This document shows, one piece after another, positions 1 through 8,616 of a DNA stretch of 37,696 nt. Numbering within the stretch: the first letter of the stretch is position 1; each line of letters starts with the position of its first letter. The stretch lies in contig NZ_VTZU01000067.1 in assembly GCF_008370685.1 (NCBI RefSeq), positions 1 to 37,696 of the forward strand, read 5' to 3'. The translations under genes were made by a program, and so were the position numbers. Origin of the DNA: Aquimarina sp. RZ0. Lineage in GTDB: Bacteria; Bacteroidota; Bacteroidia; Flavobacteriales; Flavobacteriaceae. A model generated the notes under the pieces. The model searched no databases. It was not told the origin of the DNA and was given only the letters and a program-made list of their open reading frames with translations.

Positions 1-65
1 CTCTTGCCGCTCATAAATTGTTCAAGAGCTTTCTTCTCTAGTTCTTGTTGTTCTGTATTTGTCAT
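1..65 (-). CDS. IS256-family transposase, N-terminal fragment (runs off the left edge)
   Basis: The minus strand from an ATG at 65 encodes 21 residues beginning MTNTEQQELEKKALEQF and then MSGK, before the window ends. A short acidic start followed by an LEQFMSGK-type stretch resembles the start of Mutator/IS256-type DDE transposases of Bacteroidota, where 'GKSLFGKDGAF' usually follows. Only the start is visible, so the family call rests on a short match and the catalytic residues cannot be checked. The bases just upstream (about 66-135) contain GTGTAAA and TTTACAC in opposite orientations and may include the element's terminal repeat, but no boundary can be fixed. An unrelated small protein cannot be excluded. 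Confidence 0.5.
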   Translation of the reverse strand, partial: MTNTEQQELEKKALEQFMSGK

Positions 66-254
66 CTTATCTGAATAATGTGTAAATTAAAAATTTAGTA
101 TTCAGACAAGGTTATATTTACACTCTCCGATCTTCTTTATACAATTTGATATATTAGTTTAATCTATTCACAAACCCACTATTTTTCTCGCAATGCTATA
201 TACTTACTAGAAAATATAATTAAATTATAAACTCATACATCAGGTTTATATACG

Positions 255-262
255 TATTTTTG
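255..262 (+). promoter_or_regulatory. possible -7 box (TAnnTTTG) for the desaturase
   Basis: TATTTTTG fits the Bacteroidota -7 consensus TAnnTTTG and lies about 90 bases before the desaturase start. No TTG is seen at the expected -33 distance, so support is moderate. Confidence 0.35.
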
Positions 263-353
263 CCGCATTCTAATGTAAACTTTTAAAAGTAATTTATTTT
301 TATAAGAACGTTCACCATTAGAAATGATTATAAACTCAACATTGCTCTAGAAA

Positions 354-1103
354 ATGGTTATCCTTATTTTTATGCTTGTCTTATGGTATACAGGCTTATT
401 TTTTCAAAGTTTCTTTTTACATAGATATGCAGCACATCAAACATTTACCATGTCTGATTTTACTGAAAAAGTGTGTTTTTTTCTCACTTGGGTGTTTCAA
501 GGCTCTAATTATTTAAGCGCTTATGGATATGGCATTATGCACCGATTACATCACGCATATGTGGATACAGAAAAAGATCCGCATTCTCCTAAATATGATA
601 ATAATATGTTTAGTATGATGTGGCGTACTAAAAACATATATCAGGATATTAATAATAAAAGGATTTCTCTGGATGAAAAATTCACTAAAAACGCTCCACA
701 ATGGAAATCATTTGATGCCTTTGCCAGTTCCAATTTTACTAGAATTGCCTGGGGGTTAGCTTATACCATATTCTTTTACTTTTTTGTTACTTCCTGGTGG
801 CAATGGATGTTGTTACCTGTAGCCTTCTTTATGGCACCTATACACGGAGTTATCATCAATTGGTTTGGACATATCGTTGGATATACCAATTTTAAGGTTG
901 ATAACACTTCTAAAAACTTGTTGCCTATTGATTTCTTAATGATGGGAGAAGGTTATCATAATAATCATCACAAACATAGTGGCAGAGCCAATTTTGGAGG
1001 AGTACGATGGCATGAAATTGATCCTACTTATTATATCATGTTATTACTTAACGGATTACATATTATCCGGTTAAAAAAAAGCGCCGTTTCTGTAAAACAA
1101 TAA
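354..1103 (+). CDS. acyl-CoA/acyl-lipid fatty acid desaturase, membrane di-iron type
   Basis: This is a 249-residue integral membrane protein with the three histidine clusters of the fatty acid desaturase family: HRYAAH (residues 23-28), HRLHH (63-67) and HNNHH (202-206), plus NWFGH near 169-173. These bind the two iron atoms that, with O2 and reduced electron carriers, introduce a cis double bond (delta-9 type) into an acyl chain. Hydrophobic segments lie at the N-terminus and around residues 130-170, as expected for a four-helix membrane core. The ATG at 354 follows an in-frame TAG one codon upstream, so the start cannot lie farther 5'. The length is short compared with eukaryotic and cyanobacterial enzymes but usual for a compact flavobacterial group. 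It would adjust membrane fluidity. The exact position specificity and the acyl carrier are not readable from sequence. Confidence 0.9.
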   Translation: MVILIFMLVLWYTGLFFQSFFLHRYAAHQTFTMSDFTEKVCFFLTWVFQGSNYLSAYGYGIMHRLHHAYVDTEKDPHSPKYDNNMFSMMWRTKNIYQDINNKRISLDEKFTKNAPQWKSFDAFASSNFTRIAWGLAYTIFFYFFVTSWWQWMLLPVAFFMAPIHGVIINWFGHIVGYTNFKVDNTSKNLLPIDFLMMGEGYHNNHHKHSGRANFGGVRWHEIDPTYYIMLLLNGLHIIRLKKSAVSVKQ

Positions 1104-1272
1104 AAATATTTTCTAGTAAACATGTTCCTAAAATAGGGGAAAAAGTAAAAATAAAACCCCTTATATAACAATACAACAGAAAAACCATAAAAAGCATAAG
1201 CATAACACCTTTACTTCCTAATAATTAATTGATTAAATTTTAATTTTAACTCTTAAATCTTAATCATTAATT

Positions 1273-2095
1273 ATGAAAAAAACAGGCGTATTAGCGCTCC
1301 TTTTTATTGCGTATTTATCTACATCTTGTGAAAAAAAAGAAGTCAATGAAATATTGAATGAAAATATACAACAGGACACTCAAAAATTAACACATTATGA
1401 TGAAGCAAATTCTTCATTAGTAGATTGGAATGATTTTCCTAAAGAATTAAAAAATGCAATTCCTTTAGAAAACAGTTCTTCTTATTCTAATCATAAAAAC
1501 TCTAAAGCATTTTCTTATTCGGTTGGCCCCTTTGGCGGTGGTGATGGATCAGCATTTAGTGTGAATCCTCCAAGCGGCACAAAAATACACGCTATTGCAA
1601 TAAGAGCTGGAAGTAAAGTAGATAAAATAACTATCTTTTACATTTCTCCTGCCGGTACCATTTATACAGGAACCGATAGAGGTGGAAATGGCGGTATATA
1701 CCATATCCAATTTTTTTCTGATGATGAATACATTATACGATTTGTGATTAAAAAATTCGTATAAATTCATTGAATTATTTTTTCTTTATGCAAGGCAAAA
1801 AAATCTAGCATAGCTATAGCTACGGTTTATTTTTTAAACGAAGTAGAAAGGAAAAAGAAACGATGAATATGCGAAATTTTTAGTTATAAATCGTATTAGA
1901 CGTATCGCTGGAAGAAGCGGAAGAGTATTAGATCGTATTTCAATCTATACTAACAAAAAATCCTTCTCTTATGGTGGTAATGGCGGGGCAGCATTTAACG
2001 TTTCTATCCTACCATCTGGTTTTCAGGTACTTGTATTTTTTGGTAAATCTGGAAGTTTAATTGATCAAATAGGTTTTTATATACATACTCTGTAA
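1273..2095 (+). pseudogene. jacalin-like lectin lipoprotein, split by a MITE
   Basis: The 5' part (1273-1734, 154 codons) starts with a lipoprotein signal (lipobox STSC, Cys 19) and enters a jacalin-type beta-prism at residue about 78 (SVGPFGGGDGSAF), continuing through GTKIHAIAIRAGSKVDKI to DDEYI. At that point a 160-bp MITE (1736-1895) interrupts the frame and adds ten foreign codons before a stop at 1762-1764. The 3' part resumes at 1899 and reads RRIAGRSGRVLDRISIYTN, then GGNGGAAFNV, then a typical jacalin ending (VLVFFGKSGSLIDQIGFYI) and a stop at 2093-2095. Removing the element and one 3-bp target copy joins the halves in frame into 219 residues holding one complete jacalin domain. The intact protein would have been a lipid-anchored carbohydrate-binding protein. 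The truncated product lacks about half the fold and is probably inactive. Confidence 0.85.
1736..1895 (+). mobile_element. 160-bp palindromic MITE, copy 1 (inside the jacalin gene)
   Basis: The element begins TACGATTT and ends AAATCGTA, and its two arms pair along almost the whole length as an imperfect hairpin around the central palindrome TAGCTATAGCTA. It is flanked by a direct TTA (1733-1735 and 1896-1898). It carries no transposase. It differs from the copy at 10306-10465 at one base. A 3-bp TNA duplication is known for one branch of the IS5 family (the IS1031-type group), so a transposase of that kind acting in trans is a reasonable but unproven source. Confidence 0.92.
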
Positions 2096-2141
2096 AGAAC
2101 CAATTATTTATTTCTCTTAAAGCTTTAAAAATTAACTCATT

Positions 2142-2178
2142 ACCGTTCATCATACATATTTATGATGAACGGTTTTTA
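2142..2178 (+). terminator. intrinsic terminator after the jacalin gene
   Basis: A perfect 13-bp stem (2142-2154 with 2161-2173) has a 6-base loop and is followed by a T run. It lies 47 bases after the restored jacalin stop codon, which supports 2095 as the original end of that gene. Confidence 0.85.
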
Positions 2179-2184
2179 CTTAAT

Positions 2185-2230
2185 GAACTCATCTTAAGTA
2201 ATATTTTTGCCTACAAAATTTCCATTTTAT
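2185..2230 (+). repeat. intergenic repeat family B, half copy
   Basis: It starts GAACTCATCTTAAGTA and continues with the shared module found at 20701, at 26043 and, in reverse, at 14886-14928. Only one half of the element is seen here. Confidence 0.7.
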
Positions 2231-2395
2231 ACAATTCTCGATTTAAAATTATCTATTAAGCTTGCTATTTTACGTTGATATATAATGAAGTGATTTAAAC
2301 TTTTTTGATTCTGACGAAAATTAGTTGTTTTTTAACTAATTGAAGTATTTTTTGAACTTCATAGCAACGCTACGAAGTACGAAAAATCGAAAACT

Positions 2396-2498
2396 GAGTA
2401 AACTACCTCGAGGCAAGCCCACAAGACATTTATTGAAGAAAACATTTTGATTTCGAGGCAAGCCTCGGAGCATTTAAATCTCGATTATCGAGTCAAAA
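2396..2498 (+). repeat. intergenic repeat family C (three-hairpin repeat), copy 1
   Basis: This roughly 100-bp unit holds successive small hairpins: CGAGGCAAGCC, CGAGGCAAGCCTCG and CTCGATTATCGAG. It recurs in the same orientation at 14612, 22813 and 26162. It lies inside a larger spacer (2096-2790) with no gene. That spacer also has an inverted pair around TTTAAACTTTTTT (about 2296 and 2520-2535) enclosing this copy. Confidence 0.8.
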
Positions 2499-2729
2499 AG
2501 AGCATTTTCATAGTGAATTTAAAAAAGTTTAAACCACGTCAATAAAAAGAAGCAACAAGATATACCATGCATTGATTTTTTTATCTAATAAAAAAATGGT
2601 TGCTTTCTGATTGAGTATTTTAAAAACTGAATTGTTATAAAATGTGCTACTAAAAACAAATAGCCTCCTAAGTGTAGAGAATACTGAAAATGATATTCAA
2701 TTATTCGAGGAAGTACTGGTAAAAATAGT

Positions 2730-2767
2730 TAAAAAAAAGAGGCTATCAAAAATGACAGCCTCTTTTT
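2730..2767 (-). terminator. intrinsic terminator of rpsA
   Basis: The stem AAAGAGGCT / AGCCTCTTT (2736-2744 and 2757-2765) is flanked by an A run and a T run. It lies about 25 bases past the rpsA stop codon and could act in both directions. Confidence 0.85.
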
Positions 2768-2790
2768 ATAGTATCTGAAAATTAGAGATT

Positions 2791-4617
2791 TTAGTTCCCT
2801 CCTTTTTCCATTTTAGCTTTAAGATCTGCTAATGCATCAATATCTCCAAGAGTGGTTTTCTCTGAGTTACTTGTTGCCGCCTTCTTAGCAGCTTGCTTAA
2901 CAATCTTCGCCTCTTCTTCTTTGAATAAAGCTGTATGAGAAGCTACAACTCTCTTGAATTCTTTATTGAACTCAATAATTTGGAATTCTGCCTCTTCTCC
3001 TTTTGTCAGTTTGTTCCCATCTTCTTTCTCTAGATGACGAGATGGTACAAAAGCTACAATATCTTCATTAAATTCGATGGTAGCACCTTTGTCTACAATC
3101 TCAGTAATGGTATTGGTATGTTTTGTTCCGACTGCAAATTCAGTTTCATATTTATCCCAAGGATTTTCTTCAGTTTGCTTATGACCAAGACTTAATTTAC
3201 GTCCTTCTACATCTAATTCAAGTACTATAACATCTAGTTTATCACCTACATTAGTAAAATCTGATGGGTGTTTAACTTTCTTAGTCCAGGAAAGATCTGA
3301 GATATAAATTAATCCGTCAATACCTTCTTCTAATTCAACAAACACTCCAAAATTAGTGAAGTTACGCACAATACCATTATGTCTTGATCCTACAGGATAC
3401 TTTGTCGTAATATCAGTCCAAGGATCCGGAGTTAATTGCTTAACACCAAGAGACATTTTTCTTTCTTCTCTATCCAGAGTAAGTATAACCGCTTCTACCT
3501 CATCACCTACTTTTACAAAATCTTGTGCAGAACGTAAATGAGTAGACCAGGACATTTCAGAAACATGAATCAATCCTTCTACACCTTCTTCTACTTCAAT
3601 AAATGCACCATAATCTGCAATTACAACTACTTTACCTTTTACTTTATCTCCAACCTTAAGCTCACTATTTAGCGCTTCCCAAGGATGTGCTTTTAATTGC
3701 TTAAGACCAAGTTGAATACGTGTTTTAGCTTCGTCAAAGTCTAAGATTACTACGTTTAATTTCTGATCAAGTTCAACAATCTCATTAGGATGGTTAATTC
3801 TAGACCAGGAAAGATCTGTAATATGTATCAATCCATCAACTCCTCCAAGATCAACAAATACACCGTAAGAAGTAACATTCTTAACAGTACCTTCTAATAC
3901 CTGACCTTTTTCTAATTGACCAATGATTTCTTTTTTCTGTTCTTCAATATCTGCCTCAATAAGTGCTTTGTGAGAAACAACCACATTTTTGAATTCGTGA
4001 TTTATTTTAACCACTTTAAATTCCATTGTTTTACCAACGTATGCATCGTAATCACGAATAGGCTTCACATCAATCTGAGAACCTGGTAAGAATGCTTCAA
4101 TACCAAAAACATCTACAATCATTCCTCCCTTAGTTCTGCATTTCACAAAACCATTGACAATTTCTCCTGTATCATGAGCATTATTTACTCTATCCCATGC
4201 TTTGATTACACGTGCTTTACGGTGAGATAATATTAATTGCCCTGTAGCATCTTCACGTACATCAATTAATACTTCTACCTTGTCCCCGACTTTAAGATCC
4301 GGGTTATAACGAAATTCATTTAATGAAATAACACCTTCACTTTTTGCATTGATATCAATAATAGCATCACGATCTGTTAAATTGATCACTGTACCATCTA
4401 CTACTTCGTCATTTAAAGTGTCAACAAAATTTTCTGCAACTAGCTTTTCAAACTCTTCGAGTTTGGAGTCTGCGATTGGGTCAATACCTTCCTCATAGTT
4501 GTGCCAGTTAAAATCTTTTAAAAATTGTTCAGGATTTTCCTGTTGAGGAGATACCGCAGGAGCTTCTTTTGGAGCCCCTACTTCCTGAACATCTGTGTTT
4601 TTTGTTTCTTCAGACAT
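2791..4617 (-). CDS. rpsA: 30S ribosomal protein S1
   Basis: This 608-residue protein is built of six consecutive S1 (OB-fold) RNA-binding repeats. The repeat hallmark GxFVxLxGxxGLxHxSxxSW is seen as GVFVDLGGVDGLIHITDLSW, GAFIEVEEGVEGLIHVSEMSW (split here: GAFIEVEEGVEG, LIHVSEMSW) and GVFVELEEGIDGLIYISDLSW (split: GVFVELEEGIDG, LIYISDLSW). Degenerate repeats lie at the two ends. An acidic tail-like N-terminus (residues 1-45) precedes the first repeat, as is common in Bacteroidota S1. S1 holds mRNA at the 30S platform and helps unfold leaders, which matters in a phylum with weak Shine-Dalgarno use. It stands alone with its own promoter (4734-4764) and terminator (2730-2767). Start ATG 4617 gives the usual family length. 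Confidence 0.97.
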   Translation of the reverse strand: MSEETKNTDVQEVGAPKEAPAVSPQQENPEQFLKDFNWHNYEEGIDPIADSKLEEFEKLVAENFVDTLNDEVVDGTVINLTDRDAIIDINAKSEGVISLNEFRYNPDLKVGDKVEVLIDVREDATGQLILSHRKARVIKAWDRVNNAHDTGEIVNGFVKCRTKGGMIVDVFGIEAFLPGSQIDVKPIRDYDAYVGKTMEFKVVKINHEFKNVVVSHKALIEADIEEQKKEIIGQLEKGQVLEGTVKNVTSYGVFVDLGGVDGLIHITDLSWSRINHPNEIVELDQKLNVVILDFDEAKTRIQLGLKQLKAHPWEALNSELKVGDKVKGKVVVIADYGAFIEVEEGVEGLIHVSEMSWSTHLRSAQDFVKVGDEVEAVILTLDREERKMSLGVKQLTPDPWTDITTKYPVGSRHNGIVRNFTNFGVFVELEEGIDGLIYISDLSWTKKVKHPSDFTNVGDKLDVIVLELDVEGRKLSLGHKQTEENPWDKYETEFAVGTKHTNTITEIVDKGATIEFNEDIVAFVPSRHLEKEDGNKLTKGEEAEFQIIEFNKEFKRVVASHTALFKEEEAKIVKQAAKKAATSNSEKTTLGDIDALADLKAKMEKGGN

Positions 4618-4733
4618 TGAAGATAAAATTTGTATCCTGTATCTATTTGAGAATCAAAGCGAAAATATATACAGAAGCGTTAAATTAATTTAAAGAATCC
4701 CTTTTTCATTCCCATACTCGCTAAAAAGGAGTG

Positions 4734-4764
4734 CAAAATTACAATTTAATTTAGTAGAAAACAA
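4734..4764 (-). promoter_or_regulatory. rpsA promoter (Bacteroidota -33/-7 type)
   Basis: On the minus strand, TTG (4762-4764, within CTTTTG) is followed after exactly 20 bases by TAATTTTG (4734-4741). This is a full match to the TTG-N19-21-TAnnTTTG consensus for the primary sigma factor of this phylum. It implies a leader of about 110 bases before the rpsA start. Confidence 0.65.
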
Positions 4765-4938
4765 AAGATTAGTTATTAATATCTAAGCATTTGTAGCTAT
4801 TCGTTTTTAGATAATTCTATAATTGATTAAGTACAATGTACATGTATCCATGACTAAAAGAACAAAAGCAATCAGTTAATATGCAGATACACGGGTGTAT
4901 GAAAAATTTCCTGCTATACTGCTTTTTGACATAATTCT

Positions 4939-5112
4939 TTAATTTATGTTTTCTCTTTCACTTTTATATACTACTTTAATGTTGAAATCCTTTGATAGTC
5001 CATCGTTGTCCGGATAACTTGAGTCGTTGTTGTCGTCTGTCCTTACAGGATAATAATATATGGAGCCAGAACCTACGACTAATCCCTTTTCGGGATACTG
5101 ATGATACTGCAT
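4939..5112 (-). CDS. 57-codon open frame of unknown nature, possible gene remnant
   Basis: An ATG at 5112 opens a 57-residue frame rich in Y, D, N and S, with stretches such as SIYYYPVRTDDNNDSSYPDN and GLSKDFNIKVVYKSE. The composition resembles the end of an exported protein rather than random frame. An in-frame stop lies three codons upstream, and no good ribosome binding site or signal peptide is seen. It may be a C-terminal remnant. The spacer 4618-5836 is otherwise free of intact genes; it also holds a MITE and a second remnant (5590-5730). I do not recognise the sequence. Confidence 0.25.
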   Translation of the reverse strand: MQYHQYPEKGLVVGSGSIYYYPVRTDDNNDSSYPDNDGLSKDFNIKVVYKSERENIN

Positions 5113-5183
5113 TCTTTTTTATTATAATAATTCAAGAGTTTATTTCTATTTCTTTTTTTGCACTGCTTTGGTAATAGAATTTA

Positions 5184-5343
5184 TACGATTTATAACTAAG
5201 AATTTCGCATATTCATCGTTTCTTTTTCCTTTCTACTTCGTTTAAAAAATAAACCGTAGCTATAGCTATGCTTGATTTTTTTGCCTTGCATAAAGAAAAA
5301 ATAATTCAATGAATTTATACGAATTTTTTAATCACAAATCGTA
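5184..5343 (-). mobile_element. 160-bp palindromic MITE, copy 2 (inverted)
   Basis: It has the same element, length and ends (TACGATTT ... AAATCGTA) as the copies at 1736 and 10306, in opposite orientation. A direct TTA at 5181-5183 and 5344-5346 flanks it. Against the copy at 10306-10465 it shows one base change. It lies 72 bases upstream of the small frame at 4939-5112. Confidence 0.92.
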
Positions 5344-5589
5344 TTATTCCCTTGGCTTGCAATCAATCCACTTACATATTTTTTATTTGAGTTTTTGCTT
5401 TTAGGAATTTTTCCTACGGCTACGTGTAAGAGCTTGTTTAAAAACCTTACTTCTTGAAAACAAATATTTTAAGAACCGCGAGCTTACTTCAAATAATTAA
5501 AATATCTCGATATTCTCATCATTTGAAGTGTCCTCAGAACCTCAAACTATTGATTTTCAATTTGTATTCTTTTTAAACATACTCTAAAA

Positions 5590-5730
5590 CTAAGCTTCCT
5601 TTCCAAACTTTTTTATCATAGCTGTATAGGTAGATTTATATTCATAACCATTCTCCATACGATTTGGGTTATATCCCCATGCATCTAAATGTTTGGCAAG
5701 TATTGTTGTTGCTTGCTATTTAGAGTCCAT
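5590..5730 (-). pseudogene. small 46-codon gene remnant with an in-frame TAG
   Basis: From an ATG at 5730 the minus strand reads MDSK, a TAG at 5716-5718, and then QATTILAKHLDAWGYNPNRM and ENGYEYKSTYTAMIKKFGKE to a TAG at 5590-5592. The part after the first stop has the even amino acid make-up of a real protein, so this looks like a small gene, or the end of one, killed by a nonsense change (for example CAG, GAG or AAG to TAG). An alternative is that translation begins later at an unrecognised start. I do not know the family. It lies just upstream of, and divergent from, the astacin-like gene at 5837. Confidence 0.4.
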
Positions 5731-5803
5731 TATTTATTAATAAATTACAAAATTATTTAATAAAAAGGGGAATTTGTCGCACCCATAGATATACTTATTT
5801 AGA

Positions 5804-5811
5804 TATATTTG
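5804..5811 (+). promoter_or_regulatory. probable -7 box for the astacin-like gene
   Basis: TATATTTG (TAnnTTTG) ends 25 bases before the ATG at 5837, which would give a very short leader. A good -33 TTG is not seen at the usual spacing; the nearest (5774-5776) is about 27 bases upstream. Confidence 0.45.
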
Positions 5812-5836
5812 CCGAACTAACTTAAAAACTTAAATA

Positions 5837-6694
5837 ATGAAAAATTACTATTACTTGAAGCGACTAGCCGTATTGGCCATCGCAGTATCCATTACAACCA
5901 CTTCTTGTGAAAGCGAATCCAAAGATGAATTATTCAATCAACAATCAATCTCAAATGATAAAACACAGTCGGAACTAGCATTTCCTGATCAAAAAGGCGA
6001 CATGGTTACGATCTCTTTTGACGGACAAACTATTGAGGTTGAAAAAATTAATGATTCTTACGTAATGGAAGGTGATATTCTTATATCGAAAGAAGAATCA
6101 AGTAAAAGCACTGTTAAACCAGATAAATTATGGCCCAAAGGATACGTATACTATAGCATAAGTCGAAGTCTTCCTAACAAAAAAAGGGTTACAGATGCCA
6201 TAGCACACTGGGAAGCTAACACTCCATTAAAATTTATTAGAAGAACCAATCAAAGAAATTACATAAATTTTGTAAAGGGTACAGGATGCTCTTCTTTTGT
6301 TGGTCGTGTAGGAGGCGCCCAAAAAATTAAATTAGGCAATGGTTGTACAACTGGAACTACAATACACGAAATTGGTCATGCTGTTGGTCTATGGCATGAA
6401 CAAAGCAGAAAAGATAGAGATCGGTATATAAATATATTAACGCAAAACATAGAATCTGGTCGCGAATCTTATTTTAGAACATATGTACAGCGTGGTCAGA
6501 ATGGGAGAGAATATGGCAGCTTTGATTTTAATAGCAGAATGCTGTATAGCGCTTACGCATTCTCTAAAAACAGACGCCCTACCATTGTAAAAAAGAATGG
6601 ACGTCCTTATACAAATAACACTTCTTCCTTATCTCGAGGTGACAAACAAGGTATTCTTACATTATATAGAAACGAAGTTCGCCGACGCAACTAA
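5837..6694 (+). CDS. astacin-like (M12A) zinc metalloprotease lipoprotein
   Basis: This 285-residue protein has a lipoprotein signal (TTTSC, Cys 24), so it is probably anchored in the outer membrane. After a pro-like region (about 30-95) comes an astacin catalytic domain. The zinc site HEIGHAVGLWHE is at residues 177-188, with H177, H181 and H187 as ligands and E178 as general base. A Met-turn region SRMLYS (233-238) supplies the fifth-ligand tyrosine. Cys 151 and Cys 170 could form the usual disulfide. Astacins cut peptide bonds in extracellular proteins and are normally made as zymogens whose propeptide blocks the zinc. It stands alone, with a probable -7 box at 5804 and a strong terminator at 6789. 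The C-terminus is basic (RRRN) and has no T9SS domain. Confidence 0.9.
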   Translation: MKNYYYLKRLAVLAIAVSITTTSCESESKDELFNQQSISNDKTQSELAFPDQKGDMVTISFDGQTIEVEKINDSYVMEGDILISKEESSKSTVKPDKLWPKGYVYYSISRSLPNKKRVTDAIAHWEANTPLKFIRRTNQRNYINFVKGTGCSSFVGRVGGAQKIKLGNGCTTGTTIHEIGHAVGLWHEQSRKDRDRYINILTQNIESGRESYFRTYVQRGQNGREYGSFDFNSRMLYSAYAFSKNRRPTIVKKNGRPYTNNTSSLSRGDKQGILTLYRNEVRRRN

Positions 6695-6788
6695 TAAGCT
6701 TTAGCAAATTATCTTGTTTAGTACTAAATAGAAAAGCTTTTAAAAAAAAGTCATTTTAACATATCTATTTTACTATCAAAAATAACAC

Positions 6789-6830
6789 AAAACACCCTAA
6801 TAATTTAATATAATTATTGGGGTGTTTTTA
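6789..6830 (+). terminator. intrinsic terminator of the astacin-like gene
   Basis: A long stem (about 6791-6805 with 6812-6826, AACACCC / GGGTGTT at its base) is followed by T residues, about 95 bases after the stop codon. Confidence 0.8.
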
Positions 6831-6945
6831 TAAACCACATAGTTCTTTATACTACTAAATCTGTAACAAAAATTAGAGCTAATAAAACTGATAAAAATGG
6901 CTCAAATATTCCGTTTAGTATGTTATTGTCTAAAAAATAAAATAA

Positions 6946-8616
6946 TTATTTTTTGATAAACTTCATCACCTTTGTTTCTCCGAGGTCTGTATATATTTTT
7001 ACAATATAAGTTCCTCTTTCTAAATCCTTTGTTGACAAAATCATAGATGCTTGTATCGGATGGCTTTCTTGCATTATTATTCTCCCCTGTAGAGAATATA
7101 CCTCTATCTTATTAACTGTTACTCTTTTGTTAATCTGAATAGTCAGCAAATCGTGTACTGGATTAGGAAACAATTCTATACCATACTCTTTTACAGTTTT
7201 TTTTAGTATTGGTAATTTAGCCGAGACGCAACGATCTTCTTTATATTCTACGCGCTCTACAGGGAGTTCAATTCTTCTGTAGTCTCTTACAAAAATTTGA
7301 CGTGCAATTCTGGCAATACAAGGTTCATGTTTTTCTTCTTTTAGATCGATTTTTTCTTCACAAATGGTTTTACTCTCGCCATCCGCTGTGGTCTCTACCA
7401 GATATATATCCGTTCCTCCAGCTCCCAGAGATGTTGTAAATCCAGTAAATGCAAATCCATTATCAAAATCATCCTTAACCAATTCCATACCTCCATCCTG
7501 CTTTTCATCTCCATAATCACGAGCCCATTGCAGTGTGCTACTGGCATCAGTTTGAAACACTAAAGCTTTTCGGCTAGCACTGGAATGTTGTCCTACTACC
7601 GTATACAATTCGTTGCCTGTACTACTTTTTGATATCTGTAGACTATGCCCCATTTCTGTATATTTAGTTCCATAGGTTTTCATTCCTAAAAAACTACCAT
7701 TAGAATTCATAAATAACAGAAATGCATCTTGAGAATTATTGATCCCGAAACTATTGGTATATCCTGTAATTACGTAATTACCTCTTTGATTTATTTTAAC
7801 ACAGGTAGCTACATTATTATGTCTTATAGATGGGTCTAATTCTTTTGGGTATCCCAATATTCTATCCCATTCTACTGTAAGATCAGCTTTGAGTTTCACA
7901 ATGAAAATATCTGTAGCTGGATTTGTTAGTTGAGCACCTCCCCCACACCAATAATTAGTGGTAGATCCTACAATAATATAACCTCCATCTTTTGTTTGTT
8001 CAATCCATGACCCTTTTTGATTCCCTCTATTGCCAATTACTGTAGCTCTGGTAAGATTACCACTAAGATCTGTTCTAACAACATATATATTGTTTTCTGG
8101 GATAGCTGTATAACTCCTAGTTTCACCTACAAAAATATGCCCAGGTCTTCCATTTTCATCTTTAATATTTTGTACACAATTAGCTACATCTCGCCTTTCT
8201 CCCCCGTATACAGCTGCAAAAACAGGAACTCCTTGTATGTTTACTCCCGTAAGCAATGCATCCGCTCGCCCAAAACCAAAACTATTTGTAACTCCTGCAA
8301 CGATATAAGTCGCTTGATTAATAGAATTTATATCCTTGTACTGGCGTACAGAATTAAAATAATCACGATTTCTACCTCCATAAACCCGGGACCAAATCTG
8401 ATCCCCATCCAGATCCGTTTTTACTAAAGTAGCATCTAATCCTCCAAAAAATTGTTGACCGGTATATCCAGCTATCAGATATCCTTTCTCTATTTTATCA
8501 AGTTGGGTAAGAGCATTTCCCATTTCTGATCTTTCAGTTCCAAAGGAATGTTGGAATTGCGAAAAGCCCATGTGTATCACAAAACAAAAGGCTAGACTAC
8601 ATATTTTTTTTTTCAT
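6946..8616 (-). CDS. T9SS-exported beta-propeller-like repeat protein
   Basis: This 556-residue protein starts with a signal peptide (KICSLAFCFVIHMGFSQ). Residues about 25-400 contain six or seven repeats of roughly 50-55 residues with the pattern GYIIVGxTxSxGxGxxDxxLxKxDxxGxxxWxxxYGG, seen as GYLIAGYTGQQFFGGLDATL, YIVAGVTNSFGFGRADALL and FAFTGFTTSLGAGGTDIYLV. These are typical of bacterial secreted propeller-like proteins. A C-terminal type A sorting domain begins GIELFPNPVHD and ends with a KFIKK-type basic tail. It is therefore predicted to cross the outer membrane through the type IX system and be surface-bound or released. No catalytic motif is seen, so a binding or structural role is likely but unproven. 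It stands alone. An AGGGGAA motif lies about 107 bases upstream. Confidence 0.82.
   Translation of the reverse strand: MKKKICSLAFCFVIHMGFSQFQHSFGTERSEMGNALTQLDKIEKGYLIAGYTGQQFFGGLDATLVKTDLDGDQIWSRVYGGRNRDYFNSVRQYKDINSINQATYIVAGVTNSFGFGRADALLTGVNIQGVPVFAAVYGGERRDVANCVQNIKDENGRPGHIFVGETRSYTAIPENNIYVVRTDLSGNLTRATVIGNRGNQKGSWIEQTKDGGYIIVGSTTNYWCGGGAQLTNPATDIFIVKLKADLTVEWDRILGYPKELDPSIRHNNVATCVKINQRGNYVITGYTNSFGINNSQDAFLLFMNSNGSFLGMKTYGTKYTEMGHSLQISKSSTGNELYTVVGQHSSASRKALVFQTDASSTLQWARDYGDEKQDGGMELVKDDFDNGFAFTGFTTSLGAGGTDIYLVETTADGESKTICEEKIDLKEEKHEPCIARIARQIFVRDYRRIELPVERVEYKEDRCVSAKLPILKKTVKEYGIELFPNPVHDLLTIQINKRVTVNKIEVYSLQGRIIMQESHPIQASMILSTKDLERGTYIVKIYTDLGETKVMKFIKK

Noticed and set aside
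1132..1164. AGGGG...CCCCT pair as a terminator of the desaturase gene
   Set aside because: The stem is short, the loop is long, and no T run follows; too weak to call.
4992..5174. 60-codon plus-strand frame
   Set aside because: Its content is low-complexity and hydrophobic in the second half, and it runs antisense to the more protein-like frame at 4939-5112. No start context or family likeness.
8017..8427. 136-codon frame on the plus strand
   Set aside because: It lies wholly antisense inside the well-supported T9SS repeat protein (6946-8616); its composition is that of a shadow frame.
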